A stretch of 64,000 nt of DNA from Flavicella sediminum (GTDB lineage Bacteria; Bacteroidota; Bacteroidia; Flavobacteriales; Flavobacteriaceae), in the NCBI RefSeq assembly GCF_006381105.1, contig NZ_VDET01000007.1, positions 1 to 64,000 on the forward strand, written 5' to 3'. Numbering within the stretch: position 1 is the first letter of the stretch; every line of letters starts with the position of its first letter. The notes beneath the pieces were generated by a model that was given only the letters and a program-made list of their open reading frames with translations, was not told where the DNA came from and made no database searches. Shown one piece after another: positions 44,983 through 54,478 of the stretch. A program made the position numbers and the translations under genes.

Positions 44983-46047
44983 ATGAAAATAACAAATATA
45001 AAAAACGTTTTAAATCATCTTAAAAAATCAATTTTAGCAGTTACTTTACTACTTAGTTTAGCTAGTTGTGTTGAAAAATTAAGTTCTGGAAAAACGGAAA
45101 CAACCAGAGAAGAGAATGCTGGTGAATTGATTGAAAGTAAGATCGACCTTACAGGAAAAAAAATAGGGTATTGCACACCTTCATTAAACGCACCTTATTA
45201 CCAAGCTTTGTTACAAAGTATTAAAAGTACAACAGAAAAGAATGGGATGGTGTTTTTATCAGCTGATGGGCAAGATGACATTAACAAACAAATTGCAGCT
45301 GTTGAAGATTTAATTACCAAAGGAGTGGATGCTTTGTTGTTGAACCCTAAAGATCCTGATGCCTTAGTAGTTGTAACAAAAATGGCGAAAGCTGCGGGAA
45401 TTCCTGTTTTTATTATTGATAGCTCTATCAATCCAAAAGCTGATTATGTTACCACAGTACAGTCAAATAACTTGGCTAACGGTGCTTTGGCAGGAGAGTG
45501 GTTGGCTAGAAAATTTGGAAGCAAAAAAATGAATATTGCTTTGTTAAGTGGAAATGCAGGAAATCCTGTGGGAAGAACTCGTAAACAAGGTTTACTACAA
45601 GGAATAACAGAAGAGCAATTAAGAACACAAGGAAAAATTAATTTAAATGTGCTTACACAAGCCTATACAGAATGGTCGTATGCAGGTGGGTTAAAAGCTA
45701 TGGAAGATATTTTAGTAGCACATCCAAATGTAAATGTGGTTATTACCGAATCGGATGTATGTGTATTAGGAGCCATCAAAGCCATTGCACAAGCGGGTAA
45801 AACAGATGATATTTTAATTGTTGCTGGTGCCGATGGTCAAAAAGAAGCAATTAAGTATATAATGGAAACAGATTTTTATGGATGTACAGCCATGAACAGT
45901 CCGGTGCAAATTGGAAAAAATGCCGTGCAATATGCCATTGAGTATATGAACGGAAAAAGAGATTTTTCGAAAACATCTTTTACAGCTCCTTTATTGATTA
46001 CCAAAGAAAATGCAGCACAGCACTACAATCCGAAAGCCTTATTTTAA
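44983..46047 (+). CDS. Sugar ABC transporter substrate-binding lipoprotein (RbsB-like)
   Basis: Periplasmic-binding-protein-like I fold, 354 residues, with a lipoprotein signal (LLLSLASCVEK). The ligand domain begins KIGYCTPSLNAPYYQALLQSI and contains GVDALLLNPKDPDAL, the typical hinge segment of the ribose/galactose-binding family. Anchoring as a lipoprotein is unusual for Gram-negative sugar-binding proteins but sensible in Bacteroidota. It delivers substrate, most likely mannitol or another hexitol, to the permease encoded downstream. Spacing of 18 bp to the ATPase gene indicates one operon. Confidence 0.92.
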   Translation: MKITNIKNVLNHLKKSILAVTLLLSLASCVEKLSSGKTETTREENAGELIESKIDLTGKKIGYCTPSLNAPYYQALLQSIKSTTEKNGMVFLSADGQDDINKQIAAVEDLITKGVDALLLNPKDPDALVVVTKMAKAAGIPVFIIDSSINPKADYVTTVQSNNLANGALAGEWLARKFGSKKMNIALLSGNAGNPVGRTRKQGLLQGITEEQLRTQGKINLNVLTQAYTEWSYAGGLKAMEDILVAHPNVNVVITESDVCVLGAIKAIAQAGKTDDILIVAGADGQKEAIKYIMETDFYGCTAMNSPVQIGKNAVQYAIEYMNGKRDFSKTSFTAPLLITKENAAQHYNPKALF

Positions 46048-46065
46048 TCACTAAACTATTACGAT

Positions 46066-47580
46066 ATGCAAAATTCAGCAAATGACTACCGATTAGAAAT
46101 GACTGGAATATCAAAAAGTTTTGGTGTTGTTTCGGTACTCAAAAATGTAAATCTTAAAGTAAAGTCTGGAGAAATCCATGCTTTACTTGGAGAAAATGGT
46201 GCAGGAAAATCGACTCTGATTAAAATTTTGAGTGGAGTGCATCAAAAAGATGGTGGACAGGTTTTATTAAATGGACAAGAAATCAATCCTAAAAACACAC
46301 ACGACGGCCAAGTATTAGGAATTAGTGTGGTATACCAAGAATTGTCTTTAGTTAACGATTTGTCAGTAGCAGAAAATATTTATCTACACAAATTAGGCGC
46401 AAGTAAGTTTTGGATGAATTGGAAAGAAATTACTAAAAACGCACAAGACTTAATTGATTCTTTAGGGTTTGAAATTGATGCCTCCGCTATTGTTAGAGAC
46501 TTAAGTATTGTTCAAAAACAAGTGGTAGAAATTGCCAAAGCTTTGTCCGAAGACACAAAGGTTTTGGTTTTAGATGAACCCACAACCGTTTTTGATCCTA
46601 AAGACACACAAAAGTTATTAGACAATCTGTTTAAGTTAAAAGAGAAAGGAATTTCAATCATTTATATTTCACATCATTTAGAAGAAATTTTTAAAATAGC
46701 CGATACCATTACTGTATTAAGAGACGGAGTAGATACTGGTAGTATGCCTGCATCAGCAACCCATACAGATGATGTGATTCGTTTAATGATTGGTAGAGAA
46801 CTAAAGGATTTGTATCCGGCTAGAACGGCTACAATTGGAGAGACGCCTATTTTTGAAGTTCAAAATTTGAGTGCCAAAGACAATTTGGTTCATGATATTT
46901 CTTTTTCAGTAAAACCAGGAGAGGTTTTAGGAATTGCCGGTTTAGGTGGAAGTGGAAGAACCGAGATGGCGAAACTTATTTTTGGATTGTATAAAAAGAA
47001 ATCTGGAACTATTCTATTAAATGGAGAAGAAATAAAAACAAGTTCACCTGTTGAAGCAGTGGCGCATAAAATAGGTTTTGTTTCAGAAGATAGAAAGGAA
47101 GAAGGTGTCTTTTTACCATTGTCTATTAAGAAAAATATTAGTGTGACCAATTTTGATTTTATCTCTAACAAATTTGGATTCTTAAAATTAGAGAAAGAGC
47201 AGGACAATGTTTCAGAGTTGATAAGTAAACTAAATATTAAAACACCAAGTTCTGAAGTAACGGTAAAAAACCTAAGTGGTGGAAATCAACAAAAAGTAGC
47301 TTTGGCAAAATGGTTGAGTATAGATAGTAAAGTAATTATCATTGATGAACCTACACGCGGGGTAGATGTAGGGGCAAAAATTGAAATTTACAATCTAATT
47401 AACGAGGTTGCCAGCAAAGGTGTTGCTGTTATAGTTATATCATCAGACATGCCCGAAATTATGGGGATTGCTGACAGAATACAAGTAATGCACACAGGTA
47501 GCATCTATGGAGAATTAGCTAAAGAACAGTTTTCTGAAGAAAATATTTTACGATACGCTATCGGAAAACCATTAAAATAA
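46066..47580 (+). CDS. Sugar ABC transporter ATP-binding protein, two ABC domains (RbsA-like)
   Basis: A 504-residue tandem ATPase. The first domain has Walker A LGENGAGKST (41-50), a variant signature LSIVQKQVVEIAKAL and Walker B VLVLDEPT. The second domain has a degenerate Walker A (GLGGSGRTEMAKL) but an intact signature LSGGNQQKVALAKWL near 402 and IIIDEPTRGVDVG. This asymmetry is normal for RbsA/MglA/XylG. It energises uptake through the permease. Confidence 0.95.
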   Translation: MQNSANDYRLEMTGISKSFGVVSVLKNVNLKVKSGEIHALLGENGAGKSTLIKILSGVHQKDGGQVLLNGQEINPKNTHDGQVLGISVVYQELSLVNDLSVAENIYLHKLGASKFWMNWKEITKNAQDLIDSLGFEIDASAIVRDLSIVQKQVVEIAKALSEDTKVLVLDEPTTVFDPKDTQKLLDNLFKLKEKGISIIYISHHLEEIFKIADTITVLRDGVDTGSMPASATHTDDVIRLMIGRELKDLYPARTATIGETPIFEVQNLSAKDNLVHDISFSVKPGEVLGIAGLGGSGRTEMAKLIFGLYKKKSGTILLNGEEIKTSSPVEAVAHKIGFVSEDRKEEGVFLPLSIKKNISVTNFDFISNKFGFLKLEKEQDNVSELISKLNIKTPSSEVTVKNLSGGNQQKVALAKWLSIDSKVIIIDEPTRGVDVGAKIEIYNLINEVASKGVAVIVISSDMPEIMGIADRIQVMHTGSIYGELAKEQFSEENILRYAIGKPLK

Positions 47581-47610
47581 ACCTAAACAAAAAAAATAAA
47601 CTTATACATT

Positions 47611-48579
47611 ATGGCCTTAACTATTCAACAACAATTAAGTAGCCCAAGAGGGTGGCTTAACTTCTTAATCAAGCACAACACAATTTTCATTTTCATTTTA
47701 TTGGTTGTCTTTTCAGCCCTTATTTCTGATGTGTTTTTCACATCTGTAAATTTATCAAACTTATTAAAACAAGTATCTGGTATAGGAATTATTAGTATCG
47801 GTATGTTAATCGTAATATTAACAGGGGGTATCGATTTATCCGTAGGTTCTATGGTGGCTTTATTAGCCGTAACCTTTGCCATTTTGGTCAATACCATTGT
47901 ACTGCCACTGGCTATTATAGCAACCATTGCTATAGGATTCGGTTTAGGAAGTATTGCTGGATATTTGGTCGCTTTTCAAAAAATGGCGCCTTTTATTGCC
48001 ACTTTAGCTTTAATGACTATCGCTAGAGGTTTAGGATTTATTTATTCGAAAGGATCTCCTATTACATTTGATACGGCAGGTGGATTGTTTATGTCAAATT
48101 TTGCAAACAATGCGACTTTGGGTATCCCGAATATTGCGATTGTCTTCTTTATCATTGTAATTGCTGCAATGGTCATGTTAAAATACAATGTATTTGGACG
48201 CTTAGTTATTGCTATGGGGAGTAACGAAGAGGCAGCTCGTTTGTCTGGAATTAAAGTAAACAAATACAAATTTTTAGTCTATGCTATTTCAGGAGCTTTG
48301 GCGGCTACTGCTGCTATTATTGTAGCTTCTAGAACCAATTTAGGATCTCCTAACATGGGTATGGCATGGGAATTAGATGCCATAGCCGCTGTTGTTATTG
48401 GAGGGGCTAGCTTAAACGGAGGTAAAGGAACTGCAATTAATACCTTAATGGGCGTCCTTATTTTAGGTTTGATTAGTAATATTCTAAACCTTTTAAATGT
48501 ACCGTCTTATCCGCAACAAGTAGTAAAAGGAGCAATTATTGTTTTTGCAGTATTGTTACAACGTTTTGAATCTAAATAA
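47611..48579 (+). CDS. Sugar ABC transporter permease (RbsC-like)
   Basis: Polytopic permease of 322 residues, about 8-10 spans, of the ribose/xylose/branched-chain type. Signature segments include LIVILTGGIDLSVGSMVAL and VFGRLVIAMGSNEEAARLSG (the coupling-helix region contacting the ATPase), and AVVIGGASLNGGKG. Only one permease gene exists, so it is expected to act as a homodimer. It lies 30 bp after the ATPase gene and 14 bp before the dehydrogenase gene. Confidence 0.95.
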   Translation: MALTIQQQLSSPRGWLNFLIKHNTIFIFILLVVFSALISDVFFTSVNLSNLLKQVSGIGIISIGMLIVILTGGIDLSVGSMVALLAVTFAILVNTIVLPLAIIATIAIGFGLGSIAGYLVAFQKMAPFIATLALMTIARGLGFIYSKGSPITFDTAGGLFMSNFANNATLGIPNIAIVFFIIVIAAMVMLKYNVFGRLVIAMGSNEEAARLSGIKVNKYKFLVYAISGALAATAAIIVASRTNLGSPNMGMAWELDAIAAVVIGGASLNGGKGTAINTLMGVLILGLISNILNLLNVPSYPQQVVKGAIIVFAVLLQRFESK

Positions 48580-48593
48580 TAAAAAACTGTCTC

Positions 48594-50078
48594 ATGAAAA
48601 GTTATAAATTAAACAATCAGAACTTGTCTAAATTTAAAGAGCAAGTTGCTGTTCCAACATATGATAGAAGTCAAGTAAAAACAGGAATTGTACACGTAGG
48701 TATTGGTGGTTTTCACAGAGCACATCAGGCTTTGTATACCGATCAGTTATTACACAATCCGTCCGTAAACGAATGGGGGATTTGTGGAGTTGCCTTGTTA
48801 GATTTTGATCAAAAAATATACAACACGCTAAAAGAACAAGATGGTTTGTACACCTTAGTAGTTAAAGAACTAGATGGGACCTTTACCAAAAGAATTATTG
48901 GTTCTATTGTGGAATGTTTGTTTGCTCCAGAAGACCCTTCTAAAGTAATTGAAAAAATGGCCAATCCAGATGTAAAAATCATCACCTTAACCATTACAGA
49001 AGGTGGGTACAATTACAACGAAGCTACGGGAGAATTTAACTTTGAGAATCCACAGATTCAGTCAGACATTGAAAATCCACAGGCACCTAAAACCATTTTT
49101 GGTTACTTAACACAAGCTTTAAAATTAAGAAAAGAAAGAGGGTTACCAGGGATTACCATACAATCTTGTGATAACATTCAAGGAAACGGACACATGACTC
49201 ATAAAATGTTGTTGAGTTATGTAAAAGTTGCAGCTCCAGAATTGGTGTCTTGGATAGAAAGTAACGTTTCTTTTCCTAATAGCATGGTAGACAGAATTAC
49301 GCCGGCAACAGCACCTTCTGATATTGTTGCTTTAAAAGAAACTTCAGGAATTGAAGATGCTTGGCCAGTGGTTTGCGAACCTTTTAAACAATGGGTAATT
49401 GAAGATGATTTTGCTACAGAAAGACCTGCTTGGGAAACCGTAGGAGCACAGTTTGCAAAAGATGTAGTTCCTTATGAAAAAATGAAGTTGAGCTTATTAA
49501 ATGCTGGACATTCGGTTTTAGGAATACTCGGTTCTTTACTAGGATACAATGCCATTGATGAAGTAGTACACAACCCAAATATCAGTACTTTTTTAAAGGC
49601 ATACATGGATGTGGAAGTGACACCTACGATAGGAGAATTAGAAGGGGTCGACTTAAATATCTACAAGAAATCTTTACTAGAGCGTTTTGGAAATATAAAT
49701 ATCAAAGATCAATTGGATAGAATTTGCTCTGAGAGTTCTGCTAAAATTCCAATTTTTATTTTACCAACAGTACAAGCACAATTAAAAGACAAGGCATTGG
49801 TAAAACGTGCAGCTTTTGTATTAGCAGCTTGGGCAGTATATAGTATAGGTACCGATGAAAAAGGTAAGGAATTGGTGATTAAAGATGCTTTAAAATCTAC
49901 TTTACATACCAAAGCACAAGTAGCACAAAAGAATCCAACAGCGTTTTTAGACATAGAAACTGTTTTTGGAACATTAAAAGAGTCTTCTGTATTTGTACAA
50001 GCATACAAAGAGGCTTATGAAAACATAACCACACATGGAGTAGAAAAATGTGTGATTGAGATAAACAATACCCTTTAA
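48594..50078 (+). CDS. Mannitol 2-dehydrogenase family protein
   Basis: Long-chain polyol dehydrogenase (PSLDR family), 494 residues. It oxidises D-mannitol (or a related polyol) to the ketose with NAD. The N-terminal Rossmann part has VHVGIGGFHRAHQALYTDQL. The catalytic segment KLSLLNAGH gives Lys298, Asn303 and His306, the same K-x4-N-x2-H spacing as Lys295, Asn300 and His303 of Pseudomonas fluorescens mannitol 2-dehydrogenase, which is also about 493 residues. It is placed between sugar permease and fructokinase, which argues for mannitol-to-fructose. Fructuronate or altronate reductases belong to the same superfamily and are the alternative. Confidence 0.9.
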   Translation: MKSYKLNNQNLSKFKEQVAVPTYDRSQVKTGIVHVGIGGFHRAHQALYTDQLLHNPSVNEWGICGVALLDFDQKIYNTLKEQDGLYTLVVKELDGTFTKRIIGSIVECLFAPEDPSKVIEKMANPDVKIITLTITEGGYNYNEATGEFNFENPQIQSDIENPQAPKTIFGYLTQALKLRKERGLPGITIQSCDNIQGNGHMTHKMLLSYVKVAAPELVSWIESNVSFPNSMVDRITPATAPSDIVALKETSGIEDAWPVVCEPFKQWVIEDDFATERPAWETVGAQFAKDVVPYEKMKLSLLNAGHSVLGILGSLLGYNAIDEVVHNPNISTFLKAYMDVEVTPTIGELEGVDLNIYKKSLLERFGNINIKDQLDRICSESSAKIPIFILPTVQAQLKDKALVKRAAFVLAAWAVYSIGTDEKGKELVIKDALKSTLHTKAQVAQKNPTAFLDIETVFGTLKESSVFVQAYKEAYENITTHGVEKCVIEINNTL

Positions 50079-50088
50079 GACCAACAAA

Positions 50089-50970
50089 ATGAAAAATATA
50101 ATTTGCTTCGGCGAAGTGTTGTGGGATGTATTTCCAGAACATAAAAAAATAGGGGGAGCTCCTTTAAATGTAGCCATCCGACTGCAATCATTAGGAAATA
50201 AAGTCGCCATAATTAGTCGTGTAGGTAATGATGAGGATGGAAATGAAATTATAGATTTCATTCAACAAAATAAAGTCAATAGCATGCTTGTTCAAGAAGA
50301 TGCTGTTTTAGAAACAGGAAAAGTAAAAGTAACCTTAGACCCAACAGGTTCTGCTTCGTATGATATAAAATTCCCTACAGCCTGGGACAACATTCAGTTA
50401 ACTGACAAAGCAAAAACGGCTTTACAAACTACGGATGCTTTTGTTTTTGGAAGTTTAGCATCTAGAGATATTACCTCTAGAAATACGTTGTATGAATTGT
50501 TAAAACTAGCTCCTTATAAAATATTTGATGTCAACCTAAGAAAACCTCATTACAGTGCAGACGTGTTGAATCACTTAATGTGTGAGGCTGATTTTATCAA
50601 ATTTAACGATGAGGAACTTTTAGAAATTGCCCAAAATTACGAAGTCAATATAGAGACTTTAGAAGAATGTGTTCAATTTATAGCTCAAAAAACAAATACA
50701 AAATCTATTTGTGTAACCAAAGGAAGTAAAGGAGCTATGTTGTATTTCAACAATGAATTTTACAACAACCCGGGCTACAAAATAAAAGTAGTTGACACCG
50801 TAGGAGCTGGGGATTCTTTTTTAGCTTCATTAATTGATCAATTGTTAAAAGATACCCATCCACAAAGAGCTTTGGATTTTGCTTGTGCAGTCGGGGCACT
50901 TGTAGCCAGTAGAGAAGGTGCAAATCCGAAATTAAAAGAACAAACAATTGAAAATCTTATAAATTCTTAA
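50089..50970 (+). CDS. Fructokinase, PfkB carbohydrate kinase family
   Basis: Ribokinase-fold kinase of 293 residues. N-terminal signature FGEVLWDVFPEHKKIGGAPLN (substrate-binding GG region, about 6-26) and the C-terminal VVDTVGAGDSFLAS with the catalytic Asp are typical of bacterial fructokinases. It would phosphorylate the fructose produced by the dehydrogenase 10 bp upstream. It is the last gene of the operon and is followed by a terminator. Confidence 0.92.
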   Translation: MKNIICFGEVLWDVFPEHKKIGGAPLNVAIRLQSLGNKVAIISRVGNDEDGNEIIDFIQQNKVNSMLVQEDAVLETGKVKVTLDPTGSASYDIKFPTAWDNIQLTDKAKTALQTTDAFVFGSLASRDITSRNTLYELLKLAPYKIFDVNLRKPHYSADVLNHLMCEADFIKFNDEELLEIAQNYEVNIETLEECVQFIAQKTNTKSICVTKGSKGAMLYFNNEFYNNPGYKIKVVDTVGAGDSFLASLIDQLLKDTHPQRALDFACAVGALVASREGANPKLKEQTIENLINS

Positions 50971-51006
50971 AAAGAAATAAACATATAATACCCCGAGTTT
51001 AAGTTT

Positions 51007-51054
51007 GACCTCCTGTAACTTTGTTTTAAACAAATGCGACAGGAGGTTTTTTTA
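51007..51054 (+). terminator. Terminator of polyol operon
   Basis: ACCTCCTGT (51008-51016) pairs with ACAGGAGGT (51039-51047), enclosing an inner TTGTTT/AAACAA hairpin. T-run follows on the plus strand. The convergent EamA gene ends directly at its right side. Confidence 0.75.
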
Positions 51055-51960
51055 TTAGGAAATGATATTTTGTTCTTTTCGTTTTCTATTTCTTTTTAAA
51101 ATTTCATTGATCATAATAAGAACCAATATTAAAAAGGAACAGCCATAAAATGTAAGTGTCATTTTTTCTTGTTCTCCAAAAACCAAATAGCCCAAAATAA
51201 TGGCATATACAATTTCTAAATTAATGGTTAGGTTAACAGAAAAAGGACTTAGTTGTTTCATGACTTCTACACTTGCTATAAAAGGAAAAGCTGTACATCC
51301 AATTCCTAATAAAAGCAAATAAACTAAATCTTGTTGTGTAGGATAAAAAATAGTTTCAGGAACTTCAAAGAAAATAAATAGTCCAATAGTAACAAGTGCC
51401 AAAGCAAAAATAAGTTCGACAAAAGAAATGGTAAAGGCATCTGCTTGCTGAATTAATTTTCCATTTATAGTAGAAAAAATAGCTACGGTTAAGGCGGCCA
51501 TCGAACCTAAAAATATTCCTGCAATCGGATTTTCAGAATTTTCAAATTCACTAAACCCAATAAAACTTAGGATCACAATTATCAATAAACCGATAAGGAC
51601 TTCATTGCGATTAATTTTTCGTTTGTACACCCAAGGTTCTATCAAGGAAGTGAAAAAAGTTCCTGATGAAACAGAAATCATGGCAATAGAAATATTGGCT
51701 ATTTTAATTCCTCCAAAAAAACAAAGCCAATGAATGCCGACAATAGCACCAACCGCTGCAATTTTTAAAAAAAGCGTTTTGCTTAAACGTAATTTTTTTC
51801 TTCGAAGAAGCATGTAAATAAATAATGAAATGTTCACCAAGACCAATCGCCACCAAACTAAAGCAATAGAATCGTAAGAAATTAATTTTCCTAAAATAGC
51901 CGTAAATCCCCAACAGAGCACACAAAGGTGCAGTAGCAAAAGAGCTTGATTTCTTGTCAT
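51055..51960 (-). CDS. EamA/DMT family transporter
   Basis: A 301-residue membrane protein with ten hydrophobic spans in two five-span halves, the drug/metabolite transporter layout (EamA repeat). It starts with LLLHLCVLCWGFTAILGKLI. It probably exports amino acids or other small metabolites; specificity unknown. The C-terminus is a basic tail of Lys and Arg residues. Confidence 0.92.
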   Translation of the reverse strand: MTRNQALLLLHLCVLCWGFTAILGKLISYDSIALVWWRLVLVNISLFIYMLLRRKKLRLSKTLFLKIAAVGAIVGIHWLCFFGGIKIANISIAMISVSSGTFFTSLIEPWVYKRKINRNEVLIGLLIIVILSFIGFSEFENSENPIAGIFLGSMAALTVAIFSTINGKLIQQADAFTISFVELIFALALVTIGLFIFFEVPETIFYPTQQDLVYLLLLGIGCTAFPFIASVEVMKQLSPFSVNLTINLEIVYAIILGYLVFGEQEKMTLTFYGCSFLILVLIMINEILKRNRKRKEQNIIS

Positions 51961-52001
51961 ATTTATTCAAATAGAATTCAAAAATACAGTATAAAATAAG
52001 T

Positions 52002-53531
52002 TTACAGTATTTCTTTTGGAATAACTTTACGGGTCCAAGTTTTTAAACGTTTGTACGTAGCTACTTTTGCATCTGGATTCCAATCGGAAGTTGTTTGCCA
52101 AGAATTACCAGGCGTAAACTCTATTTCCATTCCTGTTAAAACACCTTTTGCAATTTTAGCTGATTTTACCACCACAATGCATTCTGTGTTTAAATTGGCA
52201 CTTCTTGGGTCTAAATTAAATGTACCAATAATCGTGGTATGTTTGTCGATAACCATTGATTTTGCATGAAGTCCAAAAATGGGTTTATGTTTCAATTTTT
52301 CTTGCAATTCACCGGTCATAATTTTTATACGTTCTTCGGCATCTGGTCTAAATTCAAATATCTGAACTCCGGTAGCTAATAGTTTTTTTCGATCCGTTTG
52401 ATAGCTGCTAAAAGCTTCAACATTGTCGGTAGAAGCAAGACTATTGGTTAAAATTCTAATTTTTACACCACGATCAACAGCTTCTTTAAATAATTTTCTA
52501 CTAAGTTCTGTTGTAATTAAATAAGGTGTTTGAATGTCAATAGCGTTTTTTGCATTTTTCACCAACTTAATTAAATGTGTTGTTGTTATTCCACCACCCA
52601 GCAAACCACTTTTACCATCATTTTTTCCCGGTAAGTCGGAAATAAAATTGACAGAATCTAACCAAACTAAATTTCCTGATTTTTTAATTTCTTGAAAAGT
52701 AGCTGGTAAGTTGGCTATTCGTGTTCTAATTTGAGGCCAAAAGTTAAACGGATTGCAAGCGTACTCGTGTAATTTGTCAAATTGCTGGTCAGAATATGTC
52801 ACCTTGGGCGTATCTTCTAAAACCTCCGAAATTTTTGTACTTAAATTATGGTTCCAAAATTGTTCAAATGAATGATTTACTTTCTGACTCGCTTTTCCTA
52901 ACACTAAAATATCTCGATCTCTAAAATTGTATTTGTGGTCGTAATCAAAATATTCATCGGCAATATTTCTACCCCCTGTAATTACGACTTGTCCATCTAC
53001 TATAAATGTTTTGTTATGCATTCTTTGATTGGCTCCTCTAAAATCAGTAGAAAATTTCTTTATTTTTCCAAAAAAATTCTTGCCCAAGTTGACACCCGGA
53101 TTGTAGATTTTAACTTGAATGTTTTTATGAGCATCAAATAGTAAAATATCTTCTAATTCAGCATCTACCATAAAATCATCGACAAGGATTCTAATTTTCA
53201 CACCTCTATCGGCAGCTCGTACTAAATAATCACACGCTATAAGTCCAATATTATCCATAGAAAAAATAAAATATTGAATATCAATTGTTTTTTCTGCGTG
53301 CTCTGTCAACCAAGCCCTAGCCACCATAGAACCACTTCCGTCTTCTAAAACATAAACTCCTGTTTTAGACTGCATCTGCTCCTTTAAATCTTCTAATTCT
53401 TTAGAAAGAGAAGCCGTTTTTGTAAGATGAATTTTTGAACAGAAATCTGTAGTTTTTGTATGGACTTCTTTTGAATTACAGGATACAATGAAAACTAGTA
53501 GAAGAAAGAAATAAATTTTTAAGTAGTTCAT
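52002..53531 (-). CDS. Phospholipase D-family lipoprotein, cardiolipin synthase C-like
   Basis: A 509-residue lipoprotein (signal LLLVFIVSCNSKE) with two HKD catalytic motifs: MHNKTFIVDG near residue 173 and LHAKSMVIDK near residue 421, each followed by the GG/GxxN pattern (TGGRNIADEYF; GTFNLDPRSANLNTE). Its order and spacing match ClsC/YmdC, which makes cardiolipin from phosphatidylethanolamine and phosphatidylglycerol. A lipid anchor on such an enzyme is typical in Bacteroidota. Stand-alone gene. Confidence 0.9.
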   Translation of the reverse strand: MNYLKIYFFLLLVFIVSCNSKEVHTKTTDFCSKIHLTKTASLSKELEDLKEQMQSKTGVYVLEDGSGSMVARAWLTEHAEKTIDIQYFIFSMDNIGLIACDYLVRAADRGVKIRILVDDFMVDAELEDILLFDAHKNIQVKIYNPGVNLGKNFFGKIKKFSTDFRGANQRMHNKTFIVDGQVVITGGRNIADEYFDYDHKYNFRDRDILVLGKASQKVNHSFEQFWNHNLSTKISEVLEDTPKVTYSDQQFDKLHEYACNPFNFWPQIRTRIANLPATFQEIKKSGNLVWLDSVNFISDLPGKNDGKSGLLGGGITTTHLIKLVKNAKNAIDIQTPYLITTELSRKLFKEAVDRGVKIRILTNSLASTDNVEAFSSYQTDRKKLLATGVQIFEFRPDAEERIKIMTGELQEKLKHKPIFGLHAKSMVIDKHTTIIGTFNLDPRSANLNTECIVVVKSAKIAKGVLTGMEIEFTPGNSWQTTSDWNPDAKVATYKRLKTWTRKVIPKEIL

Positions 53532-53652
53532 AGTTGCAAGGTGAATTCAGATTTGTATTTCCATTCCTTAGAATTTAATTCTAGTTTTGGACAGGCTTAA
53601 AATTACAGCTTTTTTTAAGATACTTGACACCTAGAAAAATACAGTTTAAACA

Positions 53653-53686
53653 AAAAAAACTATGATTGAATAATCATAGTTTTTTT
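53653..53686 (-). terminator. Terminator of proC-proB operon
   Basis: A perfect 15-bp stem of A7-CTATGATT and AATCATAG-T7 has a GAAT loop, 21 bp past the proB stop. Confidence 0.8.
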
Positions 53687-53706
53687 GAAATAAGGAGAAA
53701 ATAAGC

Positions 53707-54477
53707 TTAAAGCGAAATTCTTGTCCCAATATTTTTACCGTCAATAATATCAATAATGGTATTGTCTTTTTTACCATTGGCAATATATGTAGGGATATTT
53801 TGCGCTGCAGCTTCCTGAGCACAGTCTAACTTAGAACCCATTCCACCACGTCCTTGTTCTTCATTTTTATTACTATCCTGAATGTATTTATTTAAATCTT
53901 CATTCGGATTGATATTTTCAATAAGATCACTACTCTCAGAATCTGGATGGCCTGTATAAACCCCATCTATATCAGTTAAAATGATCAGTTTGTCGGCATT
54001 AATTAACTGTGCAATCAAACTAGCCAGCTCATCATTATCCGAAAACATGGAAGTAGTTACCGATACGGCATCATCTTCATTGGCAATTGGAATAACACCT
54101 TCAGACAATAAGCCTTCACAACAGCTAATCATATTTTCACGATGAATACCGGGTGTAAAATCTCTTTTGGTTGGTAGTACTTGCGCACATTTTAAACCAT
54201 AATCGTTAAAAATATTGTAATACAAACGCATCATACGTGGCTGTCCTATAGAAGAATATACCTGACGTCTTTGCGTTTTGTTTTTAATTTTTGATTTTCC
54301 TAAAACTTCTCTACCAGCAATTACGGATCCAGAAGAAACAAGAATGGTAATAATATCTCTTTCGTAAAGTTCTGCAATTTGTTTCACCAGTCTCGCTAAA
54401 ACAGGTCTAACTATTCTATTGTCTTTGTTAGTCATTACGTTAGTTCCGACTTTTATAACGATTCTTTGTTTATACAT
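53707..54477 (-). CDS. proB: Glutamate 5-kinase
   Basis: Amino-acid kinase fold of 256 residues performing the first step of proline synthesis. IVIKVGTNVMT (7-17), VSSGSVIAGREVLG, and ILTDIDGVYTGHPDS are visible. The PUA domain found at the C-terminus of E. coli ProB (367 residues) is absent, as in many Bacteroidota. It starts 1 bp after the proC stop, so translation is coupled. proA is not adjacent in this window. Confidence 0.95.
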   Translation of the reverse strand: MYKQRIVIKVGTNVMTNKDNRIVRPVLARLVKQIAELYERDIITILVSSGSVIAGREVLGKSKIKNKTQRRQVYSSIGQPRMMRLYYNIFNDYGLKCAQVLPTKRDFTPGIHRENMISCCEGLLSEGVIPIANEDDAVSVTTSMFSDNDELASLIAQLINADKLIILTDIDGVYTGHPDSESSDLIENINPNEDLNKYIQDSNKNEEQGRGGMGSKLDCAQEAAAQNIPTYIANGKKDNTIIDIIDGKNIGTRISL

Positions 54478-54478
54478 C

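Noticed and set aside
49897-50261. Overlapping reverse-strand frames across the dehydrogenase-kinase junction
   Set aside because: Both strands cannot be strongly coding here, and the plus-strand genes have full family motifs.
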